Source: Stemphylium vesicarium
Lineage: Eukaryota > Ascomycota > Dothideomycetes > Pleosporales > Pleosporaceae
Length of the DNA stretch: 64,000 nt
Assembly (NCBI GenBank): GCA_004380135.1
Contig: QXCR01000066.1
Span: forward strand, 94,088-158,087
Direction of reading: 5' to 3'
This document shows positions 9,881-21,851 of the stretch, piece after piece. The translations under genes were made by a program, and so were the position numbers. Each line of letters begins with the position of its first letter. Positions within the stretch are counted from its first letter, which is position 1. The notes beneath the pieces are model-generated. The model saw only the letters and a program-made list of their open reading frames with translations. It did no database searches and was not told where the DNA came from.

Positions 9881-11682
9881 TTACTCCTCGACGTTGTTGT
9901 CCTGGTTGTCCTCCTCCTGCTCGAGACCAAGATCGTCCATCAACTTCTCGACTAGTTGCAGGTATGCTTCAAGGTTCTTTGTTGTGCTGCCGTTGCATGT
10001 TGCTGCCAGTTCCTTTGCCAAAAAGCGTGTGGCTTGGATGAGTTGTTTGGCGCTGTCGGTATCTGGTGAAGCTGCCACAGCCTCCCACAGTTCGTGGAGG
10101 TTGTTGGCGCAGATGGCTGTTCCATGTGCGTTGATGAACGCATCTGTGGAGTCGTGGTGAGCTTTAATGATCACTTTCATCGCGCGACGATGGTCCCCAA
10201 GCCAAATCTAGAGGTCGGACGAGATTTGCTGGAACTTTGGCGGCGGGGCTCGGGGTTCTTCTGACATGAAGCCTGAGCGAGCCTCCATCCAATGCGCACA
10301 CGTTTCGTGGTTATAGGCCTTATCTGTTCCGTCGTCCAGTTCTGCGGATTCGTTGATGTCATGGTATAGCAGGTACAGACTCAATTTGGATCGAAGAGAG
10401 CCAAATGTAGCGTGCATCTTCGTCTTGCGTAAAAAAGAGGCAAATTGAAGTAATGAACCGGGTGTGAGAGTGGCGGCCTTGGCTAGCTTTAGATACGTTC
10501 CTTATGACTGTTAACGTGGGATGCAAGGTTCATCGTTGCTGTAACGTACCTTGAAGAAGGCATGAGCCTTGTCGGCATCATTTGTAGCTGCGTGAGCAGT
10601 GTCGGGTTGGAGGCTGTGGATCAACTATTGTATTGCTCTTTGTTATCATATTGTGATGTTCGTGTACAGGAGCTCTCAGCTCAGAGGTAAGTGCACTTGC
10701 CCACAGGGCAGTGCCTGCTACAATAGAATATCATGTGACTCTAGTCACGTGGTTACATCATTCCTGCTGAAGTGGACGTCGAAGTTGAGTAGGCGACTTA
10801 TGGCAGAAACTTTGACCATCTCATCGCTTGCCCATATCTTCTGCTGTCTCTTGACAGACTTCTCGATGTCATCAAGTTGCCATTCTGCCCCAGCGACTGC
10901 GCACTGGTTGATAGTTCCCAGAATGTCCAGCGTACGGCTTACCTTTGTGGGGAACTCGATGCGTGCAGTGTCCTTCACTGGTCTGAACCCTCCAGCACTG
11001 AGCGCCTTATTCATCTGCTCGGCGAGGTAGGTCTTGATCAGCTGTGACCATCTGGACTGTCGGTCTCGTGCGGCGGTGGAGCCGTCATTGCGGAAAGGAT
11101 GAAAGAAAAAGACATCTTCGGTCATTAAAGGAATGGCGGTACAAAGTTGGAACCAGTGAGTCATGTTTTTTGTGATGCATCAAGTAAGAAAAATACCTTC
11201 GTCTTCGGGTCTCGGTTGACTAGTTCGTAAAAGGTTAATCTGTCAGAGTGCTGGACGTTGAATCGCACCACGACCTTTGACATGTTCTCCACTAGTGGCC
11301 ATATCGATAGCTCTGGTAGGGCAAGTAGGGTATCGGTAGAAGAGTTCACTTTGATCTTTATCTTCTCGATGCGCTGATAAGCAGTCTGCACATCGGGGTT
11401 GGTGGCGTCGACTGGAGCGGGTTTGGTCGAACTCAGGATATCTGCATTCGACGGACGCAGTCCCACCTACAGAGCCCTGTCTTTACTGTCCTTCTTGTTG
11501 ATCTCAGTTGACGACTCCTCCGGCGAGGTGACGTTGTCAACACGTCGCTCAACTAGCATAGAGGCGGTGCTGGTCCGGTTGTTAACTTGCAAGAGAACAT
11601 GATCCTCTTTGACTGGAGCTTCGACACAGTATAGCGCGTGGCTAAAGGCGTATCCTCGTTTCTGGCTAATGACCGGTGGCAT
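9881..11682 (-). pseudogene. Decayed gene of unknown family
   Basis: A minus-strand coding trace runs from an ATG at 11682 to a stop at 9881 but is interrupted. The first block (11682 to 11170) is one open frame broken by a single TAG at 11467-11469. The frame then changes near 11165 and continues to about 10750. After about 145 bp without coding character it resumes near 10598, has a plausible intron (GTACGT donor just after AFFK, near 10550), and runs to the end with a second in-frame TAG at 10208-10210. Both TAG codons could derive from CAG by one C-to-T change at CpA. The protein is soluble-looking, without signal peptide or membrane segment. I do not recognise it. An unusual multi-intron gene is the alternative, but I found no splice pattern that removes the stops. 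Confidence 0.5.
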
Positions 11683-12015
11683 GATGAGGTTTGTTGTTGT
11701 TGTTGTTGTTACGGAGAGGAGAAATGAAACGATGAACAGAATAAAGGCAGTATGATAGTCAAGGTTGTGGATATGAGGATAGGACGTGGTTTTCAGAAAG
11801 CTCAGGATCGGCCTGAGTACCTATACGCTAGCGTGCCGACGGGTGACCGCCCTTGGTTCAATTTCCCAGACTCACCTTCGCCTTGGATTACGCCAGCCGG
11901 GCAGTGACTATATTTCTTACACTTTGGCTGTTTGTTCTCAAATATCCTCTCACTTTTGACATCTTCAGCACAAACTTCATCCTCATCATCCTCATCATTT
12001 TCTATCGCTCCAACG
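11683..12015. other. Intergenic, no gene seen
   Basis: The stretch lies between two divergent gene traces. It contains a short (TTG)n run near 11690-11710 and a pyrimidine-rich segment at 11930-12010 that may be the leader of the next gene. Confidence 0.4.
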
Positions 12016-12782
12016 ATGCCCCCAGGCCGAAACCATAGCGAAAGGCCGGCAGCCGGCCCGCAGCGCCGAGCGACCCGGTTACAGCGCAGTGTCTCGCGGC
12101 CATCAAAGCCGCCAGGCTCGCCACATAGACCGTGAGTGATGCTGAGGAGGACGACCTGGATCTCGAGGACAAACTAAAGAGCATGGCAGACGCTCAATAC
12201 GTTGTCGTCACCAAAGCAACTGAGTCCGCTCACCTAGAAGCGCTGTCTGACCCCGTTCCCGATGAAGGATCGGATGAAGAGATGGATATTCAAGAAATAA
12301 AAATGATTTGCATCATAGACGATATTCGCGCTGCACAGGATCCAGAGCGTAAAGCAGCTTGCATCCGAGAACTACAACGAGCTGGTGAGGAGCTCGTACG
12401 GATCGCTACGAAAGATTTTGGCGCTCAAATGTCGAAGGCATGGGCTCCATCAGCCAAAATGGACGAAGCAGGCCAGAAGAAGTGTAAGCTACCATGACAT
12501 TGAATTTGCTATGTCAAGATGGATGCTAATATGAGTCTGGTGATGGATGAAGAAATCAAGCTTTGGGAAGATGACAAGCAGAATCAACCACCGGAGGATG
12601 CCTTCGCTCCTGACATCAAGCCTGGATTATCACTTAATGAATATATTTGCGAGGATGATACAGTCCACTACATCGACCCGCACTCCGGAAGACGGGTGGG
12701 GGAGCCGATCTATCGCGACGGGAAAAAGTCTATTGGGAGAAAATATCATATAGGGAAATGCAAGCTGCAAATAATCGAATAG
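12016..12782 (+). CDS. Small acidic hypothetical protein
   Basis: Best model: exons 12016-12131, 12182-12481 and 12536-12782, giving 220 residues. Intron 1 has a good GTGAGT donor and a CTAAAGAG end; intron 2 starts GTGTAAGC and ends ATGAG after a GCTAAT branch site. Frame is kept throughout. The N-terminus is basic and Pro/Ser-rich; the remainder is acidic and helical, with stretches such as SDEEMDIQEIK and MDEEIKLWEDD. No signal peptide, membrane segment or known domain is seen. The DNA of intron 1 also reads as an acidic open frame, so that intron may be optional. Function unknown. Confidence 0.45.
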
Positions 12783-13595
12783 TGTGGGGATTGTGCAATT
12801 AGGCAGCATAAATGCCAACATTGGAATTCACCACGACTCAGTCTGACTGGCTTTCACGGATACAATCGAGAGCTTCTTGCCAGAAGAAGAACGCTGCATC
12901 CTGCAGAGGCTACTACAATGCGATCGTGGTGCTTTCAACATCTCTTCCAAAAAAAAAGACCGGCGTATTTGTTTAGCTTTGTCGCTGAACTGAACAACGA
13001 CAAGCATGAAAAGTGTTGCTGTGAGGCCTCACCCCGAGCTGTGTGGCTAGCGGCTGTGACTGCAATGCAACCTTTGGCACCGACACGCAGTGAGAAAACA
13101 AGATGTTGGCGCTGCAAACCTAAATCAACCCCCAAATGCCGTCACAGTTAGACCCAAGACTGTGCTGACACGAACGGATACTTCAACCAGAATGATACAT
13201 AGTGTAACACGAGTGTAGTTTTCCTGTCTTGTTTTGGGAGTCTGAGACGATGGCATTTTGTCCACCCGTAGTCATCAGGCTAACAACAAGCCCTGATCAT
13301 GCGCTCGTGCGACTACGCTGCAATTTTCTTCACACTCGGCCACACTTTGGAACGTCAATATTCACCAGTGCACTCAGATACCGACTGCGTATAAAGCCAC
13401 AGCTGTGATTGATTGTATAGTCTGTCGCTTGGATCCTGAAAAATGAGGAAAAAAGAATGTATCGCAAGTCGTCAAAGATAGATTGCGATGCAAAACTAAG
13501 CGCAGGCGTGCATCCTATGCTCATTTGATCGTTCACCTCTCTTTGACTAACTTGGCCCGTGGCCCCATTGCTCTAGAGAGAGGAACCGTTTCAAT
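12783..13595. other. Intergenic, no gene seen
   Basis: I find no coding region, tRNA-like structure or repeat here. It lies between the 3' ends of the hypothetical gene and the convergent peroxidase gene. Confidence 0.4.
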
Positions 13596-14555
13596 CTAAG
13601 TCTCCTTTCGTACCATAATACTCCTACGCTCCCAAGGAGTCATCATCTCCTCAGCCTGGTAGTTGGTAGCGTTGAAGATAAGCTCCGAGTACTCGAAGAG
13701 AGTGTCAGTGCCGATTTCAATGGTAGGTGTCTTCCAACCCAGGTTGGTCGGCAAGCGCTCATTTTCTGTCATTTCGTCAGTCCAATCTCTCCATTGTAGG
13801 TTCTACAAGACTCACCGAACAGAAACTCGACCTGGTCCCTCCTGGCTGTCTTGTTTTCGCGGTCGCCAAAGACCATGAGGTATGCTGCACCTTCACCAGC
13901 GCTGAACTGACCGGCGAGCTCGGAAAGGGCAAACTGCGGGTTGAACTTGACGGAATCAAGCATGCGAGCAAGGCGGGCGTTGGCAGCCATCTGAACGTTG
14001 ATCCATGGGGCAGTCCAGAAGGCGCGGGTTCGGTCAAAGACGGTTTGATTGAAGGAGGTCGAGTCGTTGCCGAAAGCGTTGTCTGCACGACTGAACGATC
14101 ATCAAAGTCAGCCCAAAGCTCCGAATCATCGTTCTAGGGGCAAAGAGAAGTGAGTGCGTACCTTAAGCTAGCATCATGCTCCAGAATATTGTGGTTGCTC
14201 AACGTGTCCAGGCCCCAGGTCGAGGCATTCTTGTCCGGGTTTGTAGTGAGAGCAAAGTCGTTCAGAAACTTTCCAAACTCGTCGGTGAAGTTCAAGGCCG
14301 TCTTAAGCGCATATTTGACTTGCTCGAGCGTGAAGTCGCGGCCGTTATGGGGGAGATATTCGTGGTTCGCGAGGGTGTTGAGCATGGGACAGGGACCACG
14401 AGCTGTGATGGTTAGACTTAAGTTTACAAACACCTTCAACACCATTGTCACTTACAGTCTCCACTTCCGGCTGGGTGCCAGCTTGACATAGAGCCCTGGG
14501 CGTCGACGAGGCCGACAGCCGCAAGGGCAACTAAGGTCATGGACGGAAAGCGCAT
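13596..14555 (-). CDS. Secreted heme-thiolate peroxidase (chloroperoxidase family)
   Basis: Four exons: 14555-14456, 14402-14162, 14090-13816 and 13765-13596, giving 261 residues. The N-terminus (MRFPSMTLVALAAVGLVDAQ) is a signal peptide. RGPCPMLNTLANH carries Cys38, the expected proximal thiolate ligand of heme, and EHDASLSR (from residue 108) holds the Glu-His-Asp group that acts in peroxide cleavage and metal binding. The FENERLP and WKTPTIEI segments near the C-terminus also fit. Family members use hydrogen peroxide for halogenation, peroxidation or oxygen insertion (unspecific peroxygenases) outside the cell. Several N-x-S/T glycosylation sites are present. The short length is that of the ~260-residue group. 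The exact substrate is unknown. Confidence 0.93.
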
Positions 14556-16075
14556 GTTGTTGACTGGGATATGGTCCTGTAAAAGCCTGTGAAAGATTAT
14601 GTTTTCGTCTGCTGGAATGAGTTGCGCTGGTTGAGATAGTGTTCAAGTGCTGCCTGGAGTGTCTTATACTTCACTGTCGGACAACAAACAAACGCCACCG
14701 CAGTGCTATCCACGCGTACCAGGCGGCCTTGCGTCAACTGAGACTGACTTCCAAGATCTAGCGAGATTTCGGAAGCATCCATATTGTTCATTACGAGCGG
14801 ACTACTTGGCCGATGCCTTGTTTGGGTCGTGTTGCGAACCCTAGCCCTTAGGCCCGACCAACGGTCAGTAGTCCAGCTCGTCTAAGACCCATTCTCCCGT
14901 AATTCAACATGGCAAACAGCTGCCAGCACCCCAATTGTGCGGGGCAGCCTAGGATGATTCGCAATTACTTTTCGTTCAGTGGCTGAGCTCGGCAAGGATG
15001 TTTCTACTCGGGTTCGCAAGGCATAATATCCGAGGAAACCACCCGCCACAAGTTATCCTGTCGTATCCATGGCATGCTGATCCTGCATAAACAGCATCAT
15101 CTCCTACTTCGCTAAGCGAGCATATGACTCGGTTTTGACGTCAAGAACGCGTCTCCTGTACACTTGGCCTCATAGTTCTTTGCCAAGTACGACAGTTCGC
15201 TTGCCCAAACTAGGCAAAAACGCGAGTGTAGTACAACAGTGGCTGAGTGATTACTGTAGCACACGCACCGGAATGAGGAAGAAAATGGGATATCTCGCTG
15301 TAAGAAGCCTCCCCTGTTTCATGAAGAAAGCTGGTAATCTTCGGGTAAGGTTTCGTACTATCTCTTCACCACGCCATGTTGTGCGCTTCTACAGCGGGAT
15401 CCGCGCGACCAGGTGATCCTCGGGCCGAAACTTTTAGATCTGGGGCACCTACTCTACGCTAACAACGCCCCATAATCGGAGTATATAGACAGCCGAAAGC
15501 GAGTCGTGTCGCAGGTCGGCGCTGCGAAGTAGACGCTGACAAAAAGGACAAGGGTAAATTGCGACAGCTGATATAGGCAGGACCTGCCTTTGCATAGCGC
15601 GTGTGAGATGTTTGTAGGTTACTGACTGTTCTCGTCTGGTTCTCATGTTGGACGAGCTTGATCGCCATTTTCCATCGTGAACATGTCGAACAAACCCGTG
15701 ATGATACTTCAACCCCTGTTGCTTGACTGAAGCCGAGATAGTTTCCCGCTATCACGTCTTGCACAGACACCGCGATATCCAAGGGAGGGTCACATCGTAT
15801 AGAGTACAGCCTAGAGGGACCTCTTCAAAGTAACTAAAAATGACGGCCACCATCGCATTGCCGAGCAGCCTTATTAGCCTGTCAACATGGTGCGCTTGAG
15901 TGTGAGGCGTCTACCCGCGACAGCCACCGGATTCTCATCGGCCGCGGGAGCTAGCGCAAAGCGCTACAGCCACCAAAGGATCGCCAAGGCTCCCGTCCCC
16001 GACACATAATCCGAATCCCAGGGCATGTCATTGGTACAATGTTGAAATCGTCAACTACCGAATGGCATGTCGGCT
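14556..16075. other. Intergenic, no gene seen
   Basis: These 1.5 kb separate the peroxidase promoter from the 3' end of the ankyrin gene. The open frames are short, lack codon character and match nothing I recognise. No repeat structure was noticed. Confidence 0.4.
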
Positions 16076-17461
16076 TCATCGGAGGACTTCAGCAACTTCT
16101 AGCTTCCCTTTATGATCGGCAATTTGCTTTGCGGTGGAGCCTTTAGAAGCACCGCCAGTTGTGCGCATGTCCTTGTTGACACCGTTGGTCAACAGAAATT
16201 TAACGGCGTCGACTTGACCCGTTTCTGCAGCTAGGTGCAGCGCTGTCCATCCATTTTTGATAGTCGACTCGTTCATATCCTGGCCCTTGGCCTTCAGAGC
16301 TTCTAACACTTTCACGTGACCTTTGGCGGCCGCCAATAAGAAGGCTGTTCGGTTTTTGTTGTCCCGGACTTGCAGGAGCCGACGGTCCCATCCAAGTAAG
16401 ACCTTGACTGCTCCGACCCGATTATTTAGAGCAGCGATATGTAAGGCAGTACGTCCATCGACATTCTTGATCATAATGTCGATACCAGAAACCGATCGGA
16501 GGAGTCTCAGTATCGTAGTATCGCCATGCTCTGCGGCCAAGTGCGCTGCGGTCCATCGTTTTGGTGTAAGCGCATTGATCGGGCACTCGTTGGTCGACAC
16601 GATTTCACCGATCCTAGTATACAGCTTGTCTGCCACGGCCCAGTGTAAGGCATTACGTGGACCTGGGCCAGTTGGCGCTTCTGGTTCTGCTGTTGGAGCC
16701 GGCCCTAAGGTTATACGCCACATCATTTCGGCACAACACCTTTCGCATGCCTTGTAGCGATTGTTGAGCTCTTCGAGTTGCTCGTTCCAATTATAGAGCC
16801 TCATCGTGTTCTTGAACCACTGCTTTGCTGGGAAGTCGTCGCACAGGAAATTCGCTAGCTGGGCTGAAGCGAACATGATTGCTGTGTACAAATCAATATA
16901 TATACCGCGGAGCTTTTGACGAAGCTGGCGCATATCTTCGTCGTCCTCAGGTCTGATCTCGGTACGTTCGTGGCCCTTTGCTGTAAGGACGTAGTAGTCG
17001 GAGGTACATTCTGCCAGCTCCAACATGGCGTTTTTCTCTGATGTATAGATCTCTTCAATCTATAGAGTCAGCATCATTGTGTGTTATCCGAGATACAGTG
17101 TAGTGCAGCATACTGAGAAAACCATGAACAGAGCAGCTGCAGGTATGGCCATGTAGGGGCCACCAACAGCCGCGCCGGCCCCGAACAGATCTTTAATAAC
17201 CAGCATGTTGTGCGCCACCTTGCTGAACCTCTCCGGGCGCTTTTTCGCTTCAATTTTGCTCCCCTGCTTGCTAATGAAAGATAGCAACACCTTGTGTCCG
17301 GCATCGGTTCTCAAATCAAGGTCCGGTTGGTTGAGTCGCTTTTTTAGTTTCGCCTGGAGCTTTTGCATGTGCTCTTTGTTCTCGCTATCTTCGAAGAGGT
17401 TTTTGTAGGCTGCTCTCCACAAATTCGGGCTTTTCTTGGTGGGGGATTTGAGTTTCGGCAT
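16076..17461 (-). CDS. NACHT_N-like domain plus ankyrin repeats
   Basis: Two exons, 17461-17114 and 17059-16076 (54-bp intron, GTATGC..TATAG), giving 443 residues. Residues ~13-240 resemble the N-terminal domain of fungal NWD/NACHT NTPases (LWRAAYKNLFED, then the VAHNMLVIKDLFGAGAAVGG..AIPAAALFMVFS segment). A short proline-rich linker leads straight into about five ankyrin repeats (NALHWAV, TAAHLAAEHGD, TALHIAALNN, TAFLLAAAKGH, TALHLAAETGQ). No P-loop NTPase lies between them. The protein is therefore an NLR-like receptor without its engine, or a regulatory partner of one. It lies 471 bp downstream of a NACHT-zinc-finger gene on the same strand. Non-self recognition is inferred from the family. 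Confidence 0.8.
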
Positions 17462-17932
17462 ACTGAGATGGTTTCTGCAAATACGGCGATAGAAGACGTC
17501 AATGCGGAAGACAGTGAAAAGTTTGGGAAATCAAGCTATTCATATTGCGGATGCCTGATATTCTCGTCGTAGTCGTCTTGGCTTATGCACACAGCCCCGG
17601 CCCTCAGCTGCGGCTGATGCGGGGTCAGCATTGAGCCGATGAGGCATCCCACCCTCATCGTCTGACAAACTGGTTACGCGATAACGCAAGTGATATCATA
17701 TCAACCATGAAGAGCATCGGATGGAGGGACCTGTACTTGCTCAGCCTCAGGCGCAGATGCAGACGGCGGAGCACAGCCCGCCCTCAGTGGGGCACTGCAT
17801 TCAACCAATCACATTAAAGCCGTGACAAGCTCAGGGGCTTTCTCCGAAGCGCGACGAACAAGCAAAAGGAGGAGAAGGCGCCTGGCGTATACGTATGTGA
17901 TTGCATTGAGTGTAGGCGCATTCACTGAGTTG
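17462..17932. other. Spacer between two NLR-type genes
   Basis: No gene is seen. It is the 3' region of the NACHT-zinc-finger gene and the promoter of the ankyrin gene, both on the minus strand. Confidence 0.4.
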
Positions 17933-20900
17933 CTATTTTCTCTCGTGTATCTTCTGATGACGCTTGAGGTCGTTGAGCCTTGTGAAAGCCTTTCCACACT
18001 CTGCGCACTCGTGCGGCCGTTCTCCGCGATGGCTAAGCTCATGATTTTTGCGATGAAAGTTACGCGTGAATACCTTTCCACACTGTGTGCAAGCGTGGGT
18101 CGTCTTTCCGGGCTTGATCGCGGCGGTTTTGAACCTTTCCGCCAGGTCACTCCTCTCGGGATGGTACGCGCGCACATGCTTCTCAAGATCCTTGACGTTT
18201 GTAAAACCTTCAGCCCCCAGGCAGTCGTTGACTTCACACTGGAAAGGGCGATTATGAAGATTCACATGTCGCTTGCGTGCAGTTTCATCCTTGAACCCTT
18301 CGGAAAAGTATCTGCAAGTGATTCTCGTGCACTTGTATCGTTTCTCGTCGTCGTAAAACTTGCTGAACATCATTTTCTCGTCGGAAGTCGGATTGGTTTG
18401 CGGAAATTCCTCCAGAATCTTCCGGTTGCGTTCAAGGGCTTTCCCGAGACTTGCTATGCTGATAGCATGTCGCGCTTCGAAGCGTTTTTGTTGAACCTTG
18501 TAAATATGGCTAGTGACCTGCACCAGATGCTCGTGCAACGTGTGACATTCGAACACACTACAAATCTTCTTGCAGTCCTCTACTGTCTCCGTCGTCCAAT
18601 CGATCTCGCTGTAACATGACATGAATTCCTCCATTGCCTCAAACATGCCTTCTAGCTGGGCTGGTTGATTAAGTGCTTCGTCCAGAAATGTTGTCCCGCT
18701 ATCGACCCATGCATTAATGTGGTGCATCCATTTGGCCATAGCGTAGTCTTGAAAAGCAAATTGGCCTTCTAATGCCAGTAGCCGGAGCTTTTGAGCATCT
18801 TCGGAACCATCAATCTCAAAGCAAGGAAACGTAAGGTACCGTAGAAGAGGGTTGCTAATTCGCATTCGATGGAAGGCTCGTGTATGTCCTCGGTGATTTT
18901 GGTGATGTACCTGGCATGGTCAATGAGGAGTCCAGAGATATTCTCGCAATGGCAACATCCGTTTTGGCCGTGCTATTAACCAGCGAAACTCGGTCTCCCA
19001 TGACGAGCACTAGCGAGTTGCAGCTTTTATACATCTGATGGCGTAGGCTTCGGTTGACGTGATCAATGCATTCGTTTTCCACATCGATGGACAATGCCAC
19101 CTGTATCTCTTTCCACGTGAGTCGGCGCTTAACCACGCACAACCATCCGAGAAGCTTCTTAGCACTTTTCCAGCCTCTTTCATCCATCGTAGATCTGATA
19201 CCTTCTAGAACACGCGCGTATCTATCTTCAATTTAGTAATTCTTCGAGACATTGAATGCGTTCTTAAGTTATCGCCCATCCTAATATACTAGGACTTACG
19301 CGTCGCCAAGTTCCTTCGGGAAGTTTTCGCGTTTAATGGCGTCTGCAACGTCCGCTCTTGTTGGGCTCGCAAGAAGATTAACGAGAACTAGCCTGGCGTA
19401 GAGGAACATCCCTAGCTTAACCTCAGCGAGATTCTACGAATCATCTGATCAAGATTGAAATACCTTTTGCCCTCTCCACTGTAAGATTTTCGAGATACTC
19501 GCTAATATCAGTGGTGAAATCGAAGCGCGTCGCGATACGTTTCACCCACACCTTGGCATACGCCCGGATGTCGCCTTCGTTATCTGTATAGTTTATCTCC
19601 AGAATCTCAGGGACTACGCCGGTCGTGGCAGAGCTTTGGAGCCGCTTTCGAATATCACCGTAGTTTTGACTGACAACTAGCACGCGGAGTTTGCCCTGTT
19701 CCGTCACATCGTGTTTCCCTATCAACCCCATTAGGACGTTTATGGTCTGGCTTCTCTCGGTCTTCTCGCATTCGTCTAAGCCATCGATAATAATGAACAA
19801 TTTGGGGATAACGGAGCAGAAATCCTCCAACAGCCTCCTTGCTTGACTCAATGACCGAAGCGATGGCTCCCCGCTATTACTGCGCTTGGTATAGCAAGGC
19901 GCTAGCATGTCGGGGTGGTGGTCAAGGAGCTGTTCAATCAGTCCCCTCAGTACTCCGGCGGCAGAGCTGGTAGACGGGTCATCGTAATGGCAATAGAAGT
20001 AGCATGTGAAGAAATCTGCTTGTTTTGCGCAATCGTCGATGATAGCGGAAGCTAGTATGGTTTTACCTATCCTGAATCAACATCGAACGCACGTCAGATG
20101 TCTAGCAAAGGATCTTACCTGCACCTGGTATGCCGTGCATCCACAACATAGGGGATTCTGGGACATCCGAGTCCCTCCAATGTTTAATGGCTCCGTGTCG
20201 CAGTACCCACTGTGCCGTCAAAGCGTTCTCTTTCCGAGTTTCACGGTGCTCTTCGTGTTTGATTTGAGGCTGGCTCCCCACAGCGAGCCATTCTTTCACA
20301 GCCCGTAACTTCTTCTCGTGCTCATTCGCTAACGTTTCATCCAGCTTTCGTTTCATATCTGCTATATCTGCCTGATACAAGCGGTTCTGTGCCAGCGTTT
20401 CATCTAGCTTTCGTGTCATATCTGCTGTATCTACCTGATACAAGCGGTACTGCGCGATAGTGGCGTTGGCTTCTACAAAGCTTTTGTGGCGACTCACGCT
20501 TTTCAGGATTCCTGAGAATTTAGAATCGAAATTTTTCCACCTTCAGGTTGGTAAGTAAATCGGTATGCTTCATGCACATCATTCCAAGGGAGGTCGCTCA
20601 CATGGACTTGAAGAACTGTGACCACTCTTTGTCGCTAGAGTCAGTTAAAGTCTGCAAAGTGAGCATGGAAGCCTTACGGTTTCCCGAAAATAATTTCATG
20701 GCTTGTTGATGGAAGTCCAGAATATCAATGTACATCAACTCCAACGCAGGTATCATGTGCGGGCAGTTGTGGAAAAGCGGCTCATAGTGGACGAGTAGCG
20801 GAAGCTCTTCTCCAATTTGCTTGTAGGCCTCTAGGAGCTTCTCGAACGAATCTGCATATGTTCTCGCTGTCTAGTAGATTTGTTAGTGCAATCTAGAATT

Positions 20901-21295
20901 GCAAATTTGTTTACACGCACTAAGAGTAGAAATTTCATTGGCCCCCAAAAAAACGCAACGGCTTCTGCAACGTTCAAGAATATCTCAATGACCTTTCCAA
21001 ACTGGTTCATGGCTTCGAGAAAGGATTGAATGCGCGAGAAATTCATCGCAGTTCCGCGATGCTCTTGTTCTCGTTAGATCCCGAGGATTTCTCTGCAGAG
21101 CTGGCGATACGTGGTGTTCTTGAAGGTAACCAGATCGTGACCCGTGAGATGAGCACGAAACTTCGTGATTGCCTGCGTGAAAGCTACTCCTGGAGCATGA
21201 GATGGAGGGGTATTATGTCCAACGAGCGTTGGCTGCTGAGAGATCACGCCAGTTAACGCATGACTGGTCTGCTGAGATGCTATCGGACTCGTCAT
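17933..21295 (-). pseudogene. NACHT NLR with four C2H2 zinc fingers, decayed
   Basis: Exon trace: 21295-20921, 20870-20678, 20626-20602 (25 nt), 20540-20119, 20066-19464, 19411-19300 and 19221-17933; six introns of 50-78 bp keep frame. Order of parts: fungal STAND N-terminal helical domain (RIQSFLEAMNQFGKVIEIFL), a short charged repeat (RLYQVDTADMTRKLDETLA and a second copy), NACHT with P-loop GIPGAGKT and Walker B LFIIIDGLDECE, a winged-helix-like region (GWLCVVKRRLTWKEIQVALS), a helical region, and four C2H2 fingers at the end, the last two joined by a HRGERP linker. Damage: an in-frame TAA at 21074-21076 where the family has Gln, and apparent 1-bp frame changes near 18938-18965 and 18839-18855. 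Translation from the Met at 21046 could bypass the first. Role if active: cytoplasmic non-self or death signalling, inferred. Confidence 0.75.
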
Positions 21296-21851
21296 GGTAT
21301 TGCGCAAGGTCGTAAAGCAAGGGCGACAATCGCTAGGTGATGGATGGATTTCTAATGATCAAGATGTTTATAAGGTAAGGCGCTGCGGAACCAGCATCTA
21401 TTGAGAGTGACTGAATCGGAAGGAAACGCGCATGTGTTTTCAATCTATTCGGCGAGACGATCAGGCAACTAGGCAACTACAACGGTGGCGGAGCAAGGCT
21501 GAAGATGCGCGTGTGACTTGTTGTGCATCCGGATGCGAGCACAGCCCCGAGCGTGCGCCGGCAGAAAATGGCCTTCATCGCCAGTACCTCTCACCCCAAG
21601 ACTCATACGGTCGGTCGACGCACTACCTACCCAAAAGTCGAGAATATCACAGTGACAGAGAAGTTGGGGTTGCCATTAGCGTGTATGCCAAGCCGCCAAC
21701 CCCCACATGTTACATCATCCCCTGCTACCATGTCGCTCAAACATCTTCTGAATGAAGAAGACATCAGCGGTATATCTCGAAACGATTGTCAGAGCGTAGA
21801 CTGCAATGTAAAGGGGTTTCACAATGAGTATGCTTCGCCCAGTGAATAGCC
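21296..21851. other. Spacer between divergent NLR and SNF2 traces
   Basis: An open frame at 21523-21849 on the plus strand ends with MSLKHLLNEEDISG and could be a first exon or upstream part of the SNF2 gene, but the frame does not join directly to it. Otherwise nothing is seen. Confidence 0.3.

Noticed and set aside
18871..18966. Intron GAT|GTTGCC to GCCAG|GTA that would give an open frame in the NACHT gene
   Set aside because: It would discard LLIDHARYITKITEDIHEPS, which fits the family, and keep non-coding-looking residues; frameshift decay explains the data better.
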